DNA from: Pseudomonas brassicacearum
GTDB lineage: Bacteria; Pseudomonadota; Gammaproteobacteria; Pseudomonadales; Pseudomonadaceae
Assembly: GCF_003732265.1 (NCBI RefSeq)
Contig: NZ_MOBK01000008.1
Span: 62,001-126,000 of the forward strand
DNA: 64,000 bases
Direction of reading: 5' to 3'
The translations under genes were made by a program, and so were the position numbers. The stretch's first letter is position 1, and each line of letters opens with the position of its first letter. The notes under the pieces are model-generated. The model was not told the origin of the DNA and did not search any database. It saw only the letters and a program-made list of their open reading frames with translations. Below are positions 43,615 to 51,746 of this stretch, piece by piece.

Positions 43615-44193
43615 ATGAGAGACCATCATTCCCATCGAGAACACGGCGATAGCCGCGACGGCTTCGAAAAACGCCCCGGCCCCGGCCGTGAACGCGGCGG
43701 ACGCGGGCCACGGGTGTTCGCCCCCGGAGATCTGAAATTACTGCTGTTGGCGCTGATCGCCGAGCAGCCCTGCCACGGCTATGACCTGATCCGCCAGATC
43801 GAAAGCATGTTCGACGGCGCGTACAGCCCCAGCCCCGGCGTGATCTATCCGACCCTGACGTTCCTGGAAGAAAGCGAAATGATCCTGGGCGACGCCGAGG
43901 GCGGTAAAAAACGCTACAGCATCACCGACGCCGGACGTCTATCACTGACGGACCAAGCAGTTGCGCTGGACGGCGTGCGGATGCGCATCGACGTCAGCAA
44001 GCGTTCGCTGCGCGGCCACGACCGCCCGGCCGAGATCCACGAGGCCGTGCACAACTTGCGTCACGCCTTGCAGATGCACCACGGCCGCTGGAGCCCCGAA
44101 GAAATCCTGCGGGTGCGTGACCTGCTCAACAATACCGCCAAGGCCATCGTCGACGGCCCTGCCGTTTCACCCGTTCAGGAGAACGCCGAATGA
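43615..44193 (+). CDS. PadR-family, YqjI-like metal-responsive regulator
   Basis: 192 residues. The N-terminal 35 residues are rich in His, Arg and Gly (DHHSHREHGD), like the metal-binding tail of the nickel-responsive E. coli YqjI. The PadR winged-helix domain follows (about 40-115: LLLLALIAEQPCHGYDLIRQ, SPGVIYPTLTFLEE), then a helical dimerisation part. In E. coli, YqjI controls the siderophore-interacting reductase gene yqjH. Here the partner is directly downstream and overlaps by ATGA, so the two are cotranscribed. The palindrome at 43567 is likely to be its autoregulatory site. The response to nickel is inferred from the relative. Confidence 0.88.
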   Translation: MRDHHSHREHGDSRDGFEKRPGPGRERGGRGPRVFAPGDLKLLLLALIAEQPCHGYDLIRQIESMFDGAYSPSPGVIYPTLTFLEESEMILGDAEGGKKRYSITDAGRLSLTDQAVALDGVRMRIDVSKRSLRGHDRPAEIHEAVHNLRHALQMHHGRWSPEEILRVRDLLNNTAKAIVDGPAVSPVQENAE

Positions 44194-44975
44194 CTGAAGT
44201 GATCGTGCAATCCATCCACCGCGTCATGCATGAAATCAAACGCCGTCGTCTGCAAGTGTTGCGCGTGGTCGACCTGACGCCGCGCATGCGCCGGATTACC
44301 TTGGGCGGGCCGGAGCTGGCCGGCTTCGTCAGCCTCGGCACCGACGACCACGTCAAACTGCTGTTCCCGCAGAACGCAGCAGAACAAGCGGCACTGGAAA
44401 CGTTGGTGCTCGGCGCAGGCAAGGACAACGGGCCGATGCCGGCGATGCGCGACTACACGCCTCGTCGCTACGACCTCGACACGCTGGAGCTGGACATCGA
44501 TTTCGTGCTGCACGGCGACGGCCCTGCCTCGACCTGGGCCGAGCAAGCCAAACCCGGCCAGTTCCTGCACATCGGCGGGCCACGCGGTTCGATGATCGTG
44601 CCGGACATGTTCGACAGTTACTTGCTGATCGGCGACGAAACCGCCCTGCCCGCCATCGCCCGTCGCCTCGAAGGCCTGGCGGCCAATCGCCGTGCGCTGG
44701 TGGTTGTGGAAGTGGAGAACGGCGCTGAACAACAACGTCTGGAAAGCGCAGCGCAGGTCGATGTGATTTGGGTGCTGCGTGAAGGGGGTAAAGACAATCT
44801 GCTGACCACCGTGAAGCAACTGCAAGTGCCGAGCGGCGATCTGTATGCGTGGGTGGCGACCGAGACCAAAGTGTCGCGGCAGATACGGCGGGTGTTGCTG
44901 GATGAGCATGGGCTGAATGAGCAAATGGTCAAAGCGGTCGGCTACTGGCGATTGGATGCAAACGACGATGAATAA
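44190..44975 (+). CDS. Siderophore-interacting protein, NADPH-dependent ferric reductase (YqjH-like)
   Basis: 261 residues, of the family that releases iron from ferric siderophores in the cytoplasm with flavin and NAD(P)H. The FAD site is MRDYTPRRYD (RxYTxR type). The region GDGPASTWAEQAKPGQFLHI followed by GGPRGS, the nucleotide part YLLIGDETALPAIARRLE, and the C-terminal GYWRLDAND are typical. The start codon overlaps the regulator stop by 4 nt. It is followed by a REPIN. Confidence 0.92.
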   Translation: MTEVIVQSIHRVMHEIKRRRLQVLRVVDLTPRMRRITLGGPELAGFVSLGTDDHVKLLFPQNAAEQAALETLVLGAGKDNGPMPAMRDYTPRRYDLDTLELDIDFVLHGDGPASTWAEQAKPGQFLHIGGPRGSMIVPDMFDSYLLIGDETALPAIARRLEGLAANRRALVVVEVENGAEQQRLESAAQVDVIWVLREGGKDNLLTTVKQLQVPSGDLYAWVATETKVSRQIRRVLLDEHGLNEQMVKAVGYWRLDANDDE

Positions 44976-44994
44976 CTAAAAGTTGCCAACCTTC

Positions 44995-45105
44995 CTGTGG
45001 CGAGGGGGCTTGCCCCCGTTGGAGTGCGCAGCGCTCCCGGACTTTGGGGCCGCTTCGCAGCCCAACGGGGGCAAGCCCCCTCGCCACAAAAGCCCCCTCG
45101 CCACA
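44995..45105. repeat. REPIN with a duplicated outer end
   Basis: Inverted arms of the GTGGCGAGGGGGCTTGC type lie at 44995-45039 and about 45048-45087. The right outer end (GCCCCCTCGCCACA) is repeated immediately in direct orientation (45092-45105), which probably records a partial slip or excision event. It sits between the convergent siderophore reductase and Pr6Pr genes. Confidence 0.85.
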
Positions 45106-45107
45106 GT

Positions 45108-45752
45108 TCAGGTTCGCTTTCGGGCCTGCCATCTGTCCAGCCCGATCACCATCAGCGCAACCGCCACAAACCCCACCAACAATCCCCCCGCATTCACAAA
45201 CACCTGTGGATAACCCAACTTATCCACATCAATGAACGGATACGGATAAACCGCCAGCAGATGCCCGCGCCACAACGCATAGGCGAAATACCCCAGCGGA
45301 TAAATCACCCACAGGCCAATGTGCCGCAGCCGTAACGTGCCTTTGGGCACGCACCACCACCAATAGGCCAGAAACAGCATCGGCATGATGTCGTGGAGCA
45401 ATTCATCCGCCAGGAACTGCCAGCCTTCGGGGTGCCACAAATGCCGCAGTAGCACGCTGTACACCAATCCCACCACGGCGATGCTCACGGCAATCGCGCT
45501 GCTCACCCACGGTTGTAAAAACCAGCGTCGAGCCGCGGACTCACGGGACGTCCATTCGCAAGTCAGTACCGTCGCCACCAGCGTGTTGGTCAGCACCGTG
45601 AAATAGCTGAAAAAACTCACCAGACCGCCGATCAACCGGGCGTCCAGCGTCCAGCGTGAATACAGGATCAGGTACAGCTGAATGGCCAGTCCGGCCCAGC
45701 CCAGTACCGCCGCAGTGGCTACAAAACGACGCCTCGCGACCGAGCCTGGCAT
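45108..45752 (-). CDS. Pr6Pr-family membrane protein
   Basis: 214 residues with six hydrophobic helices and a WVIYPLGYFAYALWRGHLLA segment followed by YPYPFIDVDKLGY, a pattern of the Pr6Pr/FAR-17a-AIG1-like membrane family. The function in bacteria is unknown; eukaryotic relatives hydrolyse fatty-acid esters of hydroxy fatty acids, but I do not claim that here. The ATG at 45752 is 2 nt after the stop of the VF530 gene, so the two form an operon. Confidence 0.8.
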   Translation of the reverse strand: MPGSVARRRFVATAAVLGWAGLAIQLYLILYSRWTLDARLIGGLVSFFSYFTVLTNTLVATVLTCEWTSRESAARRWFLQPWVSSAIAVSIAVVGLVYSVLLRHLWHPEGWQFLADELLHDIMPMLFLAYWWWCVPKGTLRLRHIGLWVIYPLGYFAYALWRGHLLAVYPYPFIDVDKLGYPQVFVNAGGLLVGFVAVALMVIGLDRWQARKRT

Positions 45753-45754
45753 GT

Positions 45755-45985
45755 TCAGACCGGTCGCTTGGTGCGCATCAACTTCACGTACAGACGCTCG
45801 ACCTTCTCCCGGGCCCACGGGGTTTTGCGCAGGAACGTCAGGCTCGACTTGATGCTCGGGTCGCTCTTGAAGCAGCGGATATCAATGCGCTCGGCCAGCC
45901 CTGACCATTCGTAATGTTCAACCAGGGCGTTGAGGATCTGTTCCAGCGTCACGCCATGCAGCGGGTTGTTGTTCTGTTCGGTCAT
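45755..45985 (-). CDS. VF530-family (DUF2132) small protein
   Basis: 76 residues, all one domain: NNPLHGVTLEQILNALVEHY then SGLAERIDIRCFKSDPSIKS, with SLTFLRKTPWAREKVERLY. These are family marks of VF530/DUF2132, for which a DNA-binding role has been suggested from structure. No regulatory target is known. It has GAAGG eight nt upstream and is cotranscribed with the Pr6Pr gene. Confidence 0.88.
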   Translation of the reverse strand: MTEQNNNPLHGVTLEQILNALVEHYEWSGLAERIDIRCFKSDPSIKSSLTFLRKTPWAREKVERLYVKLMRTKRPV

Positions 45986-46267
45986 GCCGGGCCTTCGAGC
46001 GATGTAAGGAGTGGGAAGCCGCGCACCTTAGCCGAGGGTGTGATCGGGTGGAAGCGCTCTGTGCGCTATCAATCAATGTAGGTGACGTTGAAGGTCGCCG
46101 CCCGGCACTGTTACCAAATCTGAAACGATCCATGTCCATAAAAGCCCTTTCTCTATTTGTAACAGAACATTATCCTTGCGCCGCCAAGCTGAAACGCTTC
46201 TGCAAACGGCTTCTTGCCCTGCTGCACTCCGTATCTTCCCTAGAAAAAGACCCAGAATTTCTTCTCT

Positions 46268-47650
46268 ATGCCTTACTTTCAAACTTCGCGAGACAGCGCT
46301 GTCTGCACAGCTATCGCCAGCCGAAAAGCCCTGAACCTGATCGGTGGATTCACCGCACTGGGCTTCGCCACCTGCACCCAGGCGGCGCCCGCCTTCGATA
46401 GCGACTCACCGTGGATGCTCGGCGACTGGAACGGCACGCGCACCGAACTTGCGGGAAAAGGCTACGACTTCAAAGTCGATTACACCGGCGAAATGGGCAG
46501 CAACCTGCACGGCGGCTACGACCATGACCGCACCGCGCGCTACAGCGACCAGTTCGGTCTCGGCACGCACCTGGACCTGCAGAAAATCCTCGGTTGGGAC
46601 GACGCCGAATTTCAGCTGACCATCACCGAGCGCAACGGCAACAACATCAGCAACGACCGCATCAATGATCCGCGGGTGGGCGGCTTTACCTCGGCCCAGG
46701 AAGTCTGGGGCCGTGGGCAAACCTGGCGCCTGACGCAGATGTGGTATCAGCAGAAATTCTTCGACCAGAAACTCGACATCAAGGCCGGTCGTTTCGGCGA
46801 AGGCGAAGACTTCAACAGCTTCCCCTGCGACTTCCAGAACCTGGCGTTCTGCGGCTCGCAGGTCGGCAACTGGGTTGGCGACATCTGGTACAACTGGCCA
46901 GTCAGCCAATGGGCGTTGCGCGTTAAATACCACCTCACGCCGCAGCTGTACGCGCAGGTCGGTGCCTACGAGCAAAACCCGTCGAACCTGGATCGCGACA
47001 ACGGCTTCAAGCTCAGTGGCAGCGGCACCCAGGGCGCGATTTTGCCGGTGGAGCTGGTGTGGACGCCGAAGCTCAACGGTCTGCCGGGCGAATACCGCGC
47101 CGGTTATTACTACAGCAGCGCCAACGCCACCGACGTCTATAAGGACAGTAATGGTCATCCAGCGGCCCTGAGTGGCGAAGCGTATCGCAGTGCATCGAGC
47201 AAACACGGTGTGTGGCTCGGCATTCAGCAGCAGATCACCAGCGTCGCCAGCGATAACAGTCGTGGCTTGAACGTGTTCGCCAACGGCACGATGCACGACA
47301 AGAAGACCAACGCCATCGACAACTACGTCCAGGCTGGCGTGGTCTACAAAGGCTTGTTCGATGCGCGCGCCAAAGACGACATCGGCTTCGCCCTGGCCCG
47401 GGTTCACGTCAACCCGGCCTACCGCAAAAACGCCGAGGCGACCAATCAGGCCCGCGCCGTCTTCAACTACGACGACCCGACGTTCCTGCCGCCGCAAGAC
47501 ACCGAATACAGCGCCGAGCTCTATTACGGCGTGCATGTGACGAACTGGCTGACCGTGCGCCCGAACCTGCAATACATCCGCCATCCCGGTGGCGTGGACC
47601 AGGTCGATGACGCCCTGATTGGCGGGATCAAGATCACTTCATCCTTCTAA
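46268..47650 (+). CDS. oprB: OprB-type carbohydrate-selective porin
   Basis: An outer-membrane 16-strand porin of 460 residues that passes glucose and other sugars. Signal peptide about 1-39 (ending TQAAPA). The mature N terminus has SPWMLGDWNGTRTELAGKGYDF, the family signature, and the C terminus ends in an aromatic residue (ITSSF), as barrel assembly requires. It lies 212 nt before the quinoprotein glucose dehydrogenase gene, a sensible pair since the enzyme works on periplasmic glucose. The ATG has no clear ribosome binding site, so the start is somewhat uncertain. Confidence 0.92.
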   Translation: MPYFQTSRDSAVCTAIASRKALNLIGGFTALGFATCTQAAPAFDSDSPWMLGDWNGTRTELAGKGYDFKVDYTGEMGSNLHGGYDHDRTARYSDQFGLGTHLDLQKILGWDDAEFQLTITERNGNNISNDRINDPRVGGFTSAQEVWGRGQTWRLTQMWYQQKFFDQKLDIKAGRFGEGEDFNSFPCDFQNLAFCGSQVGNWVGDIWYNWPVSQWALRVKYHLTPQLYAQVGAYEQNPSNLDRDNGFKLSGSGTQGAILPVELVWTPKLNGLPGEYRAGYYYSSANATDVYKDSNGHPAALSGEAYRSASSKHGVWLGIQQQITSVASDNSRGLNVFANGTMHDKKTNAIDNYVQAGVVYKGLFDARAKDDIGFALARVHVNPAYRKNAEATNQARAVFNYDDPTFLPPQDTEYSAELYYGVHVTNWLTVRPNLQYIRHPGGVDQVDDALIGGIKITSSF

Positions 47651-47664
47651 AACACACACAGAAC

Positions 47665-47755
47665 CTGTGGGAGCGGGCTTGCTCGCGAAGGGGCCGTCAG
47701 CCTCAACATCACTGTTGACTGACACATCGCATTCGCGAGCAAGCCCGCTCCCACA
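47665..47755. repeat. REPIN (inverted REP pair), GTGGGAGCGGGCTTGC type
   Basis: Arms at 47665-47690 and about 47731-47755 are inverted copies of the GGGAGCGGGCTTGCTCGCGA element. It sits in the 212-bp oprB-gcd gap and might weaken read-through between the two. Confidence 0.85.
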
Positions 47756-47862
47756 AGGGAATGCATCAACCGAACAGATTTCAACTGAACCATGCCCACG
47801 CCTGATCGTCATCTACAGTGAACTTGCGCGGGACTACTTAAAACGTCACGGAGAACCACACT

Positions 47863-50271
47863 ATGAGCACTGATGGTGCTTTGAGTCGAAGCCGTCTGTT
47901 GCCGAGCCTGCTCGGCATCCTGCTTCTGCTAATGGGCCTGGCCATGCTGGCCGGCGGGATCAAGCTGAGCATGCTCGGCGGCTCGCTGTATTACCTGCTG
48001 GCCGGTATCGGCCTGACGCTGACCGGCGTGCTGCTGCTCCTGGCCCGCCGCGCTGCGCTGGGCCTGTACGCACTGGTGCTGTTCGCCAGTACCATTTGGG
48101 CATTGTGGGAAGTTGGCCTCGACTGGTGGCAACTGGTGCCGCGCCTGGCGCTGTGGTTTGCGCTGGGTATCGTCATGCTGCTGCCCTGGTTCCGTCGCCC
48201 GCTGCTGCGCGAAGGCGCTGCACCGATGGGCACCGGCGCCCTGAGCGTCGCCGTGGTCGTGGCAGGCGTGGCCGCATTGGCCAGCCAATTCACCAACCCG
48301 GGTGAAATCAAGGGTCAACTGGACCGCGACAGCGTGCCCGGCATGACCAACACCGCGCCGGCCATGCCCGACGGTGACTGGAATTCCTACGGCCGCAGCG
48401 CCCACGGTGATCGTTACTCGCCGCTGGCGCAGATCACCCCGCAAAACGCGCACAAACTGGTCCCGGCGTGGACTTACCGCACCGGCGACCTGCCGGGCCC
48501 GAACGATCCGGGCGAGACCACCGCTGAAAACACCCCGCTGAAAGTCAACGGCATGCTCTATGTGTGCACGCCGCACAGCAAGGTGATCGCGCTGGACCCG
48601 GACACCGGCAAGGAAATCTGGCGTTTCGACCCTAAGCTCTCCACGCAAAACGCGGCGAATTTCAAGGGTTGGGCGCACATGACCTGCCGTGGCGTGTCGT
48701 ATCACGATGACGCCGTCTACGCCTCCGAGCAGAGCCCGACCGGCAGCGCCAGCGCCGCCGTGACCAATGCCTGCCCACGCCGGATCTTCCTGCCGACCGC
48801 CGACACCCGTCTGATCGCCCTCAACGCCGACACCGGCAAGATGTGCGAAGACTTCGGCGACAAGGGCCAGGTTGACCTGCGCGCCAACATCGGCGGCTTC
48901 ACTGCCGGCGGTTACTACTCCACCTCGCCTCCAGCGGTCACCAAAGACCTGGTAGTGATTGGCGGCCACGTGACTGACAACGTCTCCACCGACGAGCCAA
49001 GCGGCGTGATCCGCGCGTTCGACGTGCACACCGGCAAACTGGTGTGGAACTGGGACAGCGGCAAACCGGACGACACCACGCCGATTGCCGAAGGCCAGAC
49101 CTACACCCGCAACTCGCCGAACATGTGGTCCATGTTCGCGGTCGACGAAAAACTCGGCATGCTTTACCTGCCGATGGGCAACCAGACCCCGGACCAGTTC
49201 GGTGGCGCTCGCACTCCAGAATCGGAACTGCACGCCGCCGGCCTGACCGCACTGGACATCGCCACCGGCAAAGTGCGCTGGCACTTCCAGTTCACCCACC
49301 ATGACCTGTGGGACATGGACGTCGGCGGCCAGCCAACCCTGATGGACCTGAAAACCGCTGACGGCGTGAAGCCGGCGGTGCTCGCGTCCACCAAGCAAGG
49401 CAGCATCTACGTGCTGGATCGCAGCACCGGCAAGGCCATCGTGCCGATCAACGAAGTGCCGGTGCCGCAAGGCGCTGTCGCCGGTGATCACACCTCGCCG
49501 ACCCAACCCAAGTCCGACCTCAACTTCATGCCGCCGCCGTTGAAAGAACGCGACATGTGGGGTGTGACGCCGTTCGACCAACTGGTCTGCCGGATCACCT
49601 TCAAGTCCCTGCGCTACGACGGCCCGTTCACCCCGCCATCGCTACAAGGTTCGATCGTTTATCCGGGTAACTTCGGCGTGTTCGACTGGGGCGGTGTCTC
49701 GGTGGATCCGGTGCGTCAGATCCTGTTCGTGAACCCGGACTGGATGGCCTTCAAATCGAAAATGATCCCGGCGGCGGAAATCGCCGCCCAAGGCCCGCGC
49801 AAAAGCGAAACCGAAGGCGTGCAGCCAAACAAAGGCGCGCCGTACGGCGTGGTCCTCGAACCCCTGCTGTCGCCAATGGGCCTGCCGTGCCAGGCACCGG
49901 CGTGGGGCTACGTGGCCGCAGTCGATTTGACCACCCATGAAAAAATCTGGATGCACAAGAACGGCACCGTGCGCGACAGCTCACCGGTTCCAATCCCATT
50001 GAGCATGGGCGTTCCAAGCCTGGGCGGCACCTTCGTCACTGCTGGCGGCGTTGGTTTCCTGAGCGGCACCCTCGACCAGTACCTGCGCGCCTATGACGTG
50101 AAAAACGGCAAGCAACTGTGGGAAGGCCGCCTGCCAGCAGGCGCGCAAACCACACCGATGACCTACACCGGCAAGGACGGGAAGCAATACGTGCTGGTCG
50201 TTGCGGGCGGTCACGGGTCGCTGGGCACCAAGCAAGGTGACTATGTGATGGCGTACAAACTGTCCGAGTAA
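47863..50271 (+). CDS. gcd: Membrane-bound PQQ-dependent glucose dehydrogenase
   Basis: Oxidises glucose to gluconolactone in the periplasm with PQQ as cofactor and passes electrons to ubiquinone. 802 residues, the family length. The N-terminal about 150 residues hold five membrane helices. The rest is the eight-bladed quinoprotein propeller: tryptophan-docking segments such as DPDTGKEIWRFDPKL and ATGKVRWHFQFTHHDLWDMD, and a catalytic region with NMWSMFAVDEKLGMLYLPMG. The ATG has GGAG 10 nt upstream. A hairpin terminator follows at 50293. Confidence 0.97.
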   Translation: MSTDGALSRSRLLPSLLGILLLLMGLAMLAGGIKLSMLGGSLYYLLAGIGLTLTGVLLLLARRAALGLYALVLFASTIWALWEVGLDWWQLVPRLALWFALGIVMLLPWFRRPLLREGAAPMGTGALSVAVVVAGVAALASQFTNPGEIKGQLDRDSVPGMTNTAPAMPDGDWNSYGRSAHGDRYSPLAQITPQNAHKLVPAWTYRTGDLPGPNDPGETTAENTPLKVNGMLYVCTPHSKVIALDPDTGKEIWRFDPKLSTQNAANFKGWAHMTCRGVSYHDDAVYASEQSPTGSASAAVTNACPRRIFLPTADTRLIALNADTGKMCEDFGDKGQVDLRANIGGFTAGGYYSTSPPAVTKDLVVIGGHVTDNVSTDEPSGVIRAFDVHTGKLVWNWDSGKPDDTTPIAEGQTYTRNSPNMWSMFAVDEKLGMLYLPMGNQTPDQFGGARTPESELHAAGLTALDIATGKVRWHFQFTHHDLWDMDVGGQPTLMDLKTADGVKPAVLASTKQGSIYVLDRSTGKAIVPINEVPVPQGAVAGDHTSPTQPKSDLNFMPPPLKERDMWGVTPFDQLVCRITFKSLRYDGPFTPPSLQGSIVYPGNFGVFDWGGVSVDPVRQILFVNPDWMAFKSKMIPAAEIAAQGPRKSETEGVQPNKGAPYGVVLEPLLSPMGLPCQAPAWGYVAAVDLTTHEKIWMHKNGTVRDSSPVPIPLSMGVPSLGGTFVTAGGVGFLSGTLDQYLRAYDVKNGKQLWEGRLPAGAQTTPMTYTGKDGKQYVLVVAGGHGSLGTKQGDYVMAYKLSE

Positions 50272-50292
50272 GGTTTAGCGGCGGTTAAAGCG

Positions 50293-50324
50293 AAGGCGAC
50301 TCCTGTGAGGGGGTCGCCTTTTTT
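50293..50324 (+). terminator. Rho-independent terminator after gcd
   Basis: A perfect 8-bp stem (AAGGCGAC / GTCGCCTT) with a 12-base loop runs into a T tract (50319-50324). Confidence 0.75.
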
Positions 50325-50357
50325 GTGGCCGCGATTTTCACTACAACACCAATCAAA

Positions 50358-50446
50358 TGTGGGAGCGGGCTTGCTCGCGAAAGCGGTGTTTCAGTCGATA
50401 AAAATGTTGAATGTTAAACAGCCTTCGCGAGCAAGCCCGCTCCCAC
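50358..50446. repeat. REPIN (inverted REP pair), GTGGGAGCGGGCTTGC type
   Basis: Arms at 50358-50385 and about 50422-50446, both ending in the same ATCAAATG/CATTT-like flanks as the REPIN at 57388. It is in the gcd-DUF6124 gap. Confidence 0.85.
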
Positions 50447-50567
50447 ATTTCGATTGTGATCAGTCTGAAAACTTTGCGCTGGTCCTACAGCCGAGGCGGT
50501 TTTTGAGGGGGATTCCGACAGGCTGTGTCGGTTGTCGTGTCGGAAGTCATGGGGATAGGATCTGCCC

Positions 50568-50769
50568 GTCGCTGCAAATTCAGCGACCGGGTTTGGTCGC
50601 CCAGGTTTAGAATGACGCACTTTTCGTGCTTGCTTCATGGCGAGCTGTGCGTGGGAGGGCTTCGGCCCTGCCGGGTCCATTCCCTGGTCGACCAACCTGC
50701 GTACGGTTTGCCACCCAACTGCTTGGTCGCAGTCGTGGCGAACTCCCTATTTTCGAATGGAGCTTCACC
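50568..50769 (+). promoter_or_regulatory. Structured 5' leader with competing hairpins before the DUF6124 gene
   Basis: Two stems share one strand: GTCGCTG/CAGCGAC (50568-50574 with 50581-50587) and GCGACC/GGTCGC (50583-50588 with 50595-50600). Only one can form at a time. Further hairpins follow: GCAC/GTGC (50617-50629) and AGGGC-TTCG-GCCCT (50656-50669, a stable UUCG loop). A Shine-Dalgarno GGAG lies about 8 nt before the start at 50770. The whole 200 bp is GC-rich, lacks a convincing gene, and looks like an RNA element that could regulate translation or be a processed sRNA. I believe similar leaders occur before related genes in Pseudomonas, but I have not tested this. Confidence 0.5.
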
Positions 50770-51147
50770 ATGATCAAAGAAACACCAAATCCCCCGGAAA
50801 CCGACGACGTTTCCCCCTACGAATCCGTCGATTCCAAAAAATTCCACGACGCTGCTGAACGCGCGCTGAATCACTACCTCAACCCCGCAGCCCTGAAATC
50901 ACCACCCACCCGCAAACCCAGCACCATGTTCATGCTTGCACCGGACCTCAAAGACGAAGACCTGCTGGCCCACACCTGTGAAACCCTGGCCCAGGCCAGC
51001 GTCATGGCCGGCGATTTTGCCGCCTACCTGGAAGGCCCGCACCGCAACACCGCCATGGCCATCCAGCAAATCGTCATGCTCGCCGAACTGGCCGCGAACC
51101 GGATGATGGACAACCTCGAACTGCCCAAACCGGCGCCACACCGCTAA
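50770..51147 (+). CDS. DUF6124 family small protein
   Basis: 125 residues, Pseudomonas-specific as far as I know. The start MIKETPNPPETDDVSPYESV then DSKKFHDAAERALNHYL, and the late IQQIVMLAELAANRMMDNLE, are the family marks. It is soluble, has no signal peptide, and the second half is helical. The function is unknown. The ATG at 50770 has GGAG eight nt upstream. The frame is open further upstream, but that part reads through the structured leader and is not protein-like. Confidence 0.88.
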   Translation: MIKETPNPPETDDVSPYESVDSKKFHDAAERALNHYLNPAALKSPPTRKPSTMFMLAPDLKDEDLLAHTCETLAQASVMAGDFAAYLEGPHRNTAMAIQQIVMLAELAANRMMDNLELPKPAPHR

Positions 51148-51687
51148 TCCCCCAGTAAGCTCGCTCCCACAGTTTGATCTGGGTACATCTGATGGAGATT
51201 GGTCGGCTGTGAGGCCGTCTTCGCGAGCAAGCCCGCTCCCACATTGAATCGGCCTACAGCCGTTGCTTCTCACCACTCAACAGGCCGAGCGTTAGCTCGC
51301 CTGCAGCTCTTGATCTGCCCGCCCCTTCGGGAGGCTGAGTGGAGGTGTTCATCCGGGGAGTGGCGCGTAGCGCCGTTCGACGCAGTCGAACACGCTGCAT
51401 GTAGGTCGTAGCGAAGCAGACCGGAGGGCAGTGTCCCCGGATGGATACCGGAGCGAAGGAACGCCGAGCCCTGGCGAGGGGCCGGACGCTCGGGGCGAGC
51501 CTTTTTTTGCTTACTTTTTTTTGGCGTTTGAAAAAAATAGTGAGTCGCCGTAAGGGCGAAACCCTAAGCAGCCGTTACCGCAGCAACGGATATGTACACC
51601 AAAAACAACAACATGGTCGGCCCAGAGGCCGCCACGTCACCAGCACCTGTCCAAACCCTGAACACACAACTTGAAATATCCCGTGCC
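51148..51687. repeat. Gene-free region: REP pieces and a dispersed-repeat-like element
   Basis: No gene is supported. Two REP pieces in the same orientation lie at 51157-51172 and 51220-51243. From 51281 to about 51598 is a dense run of short perfect hairpins: CGAGC/GCTCG (51286-51299), GGCGC/GCGCC (51362-51374) and GTTCGAC/GTCGAAC (51375-51391). It also has T-rich and A-rich tracts (51502-51538) and GTCGCCGTAAGGGCGAAACC. This composition matches a class of long non-coding dispersed repeats of fluorescent pseudomonads that I recall only in outline. The lon promoter follows. Confidence 0.55.
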
Positions 51688-51716
51688 ATTGAAACCACCC
51701 CCCACCTGCCCCATCT
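51688..51716 (+). promoter_or_regulatory. Sigma-32 (heat-shock) type promoter for lon
   Basis: ATTGAAA (51688-51694), a 14-bp spacer, and CCCCATCT (51709-51716) match the RpoH consensus CTTGAAA-N(11-16)-CCCCATNT almost fully. The start codon of lon is 30 bp further on. This fits the known heat-shock control of Lon. Confidence 0.65.
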
Positions 51717-51746
51717 AACACCCATACCCCATTGCGCAGGTGCCCC

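Noticed and set aside
50626..50769. N-terminal extension of the DUF6124 gene
   Set aside because: The frame is open upstream, but it reads through several perfect hairpins. The conserved MIKETPNPPETD start with its own GGAG is at 50770.
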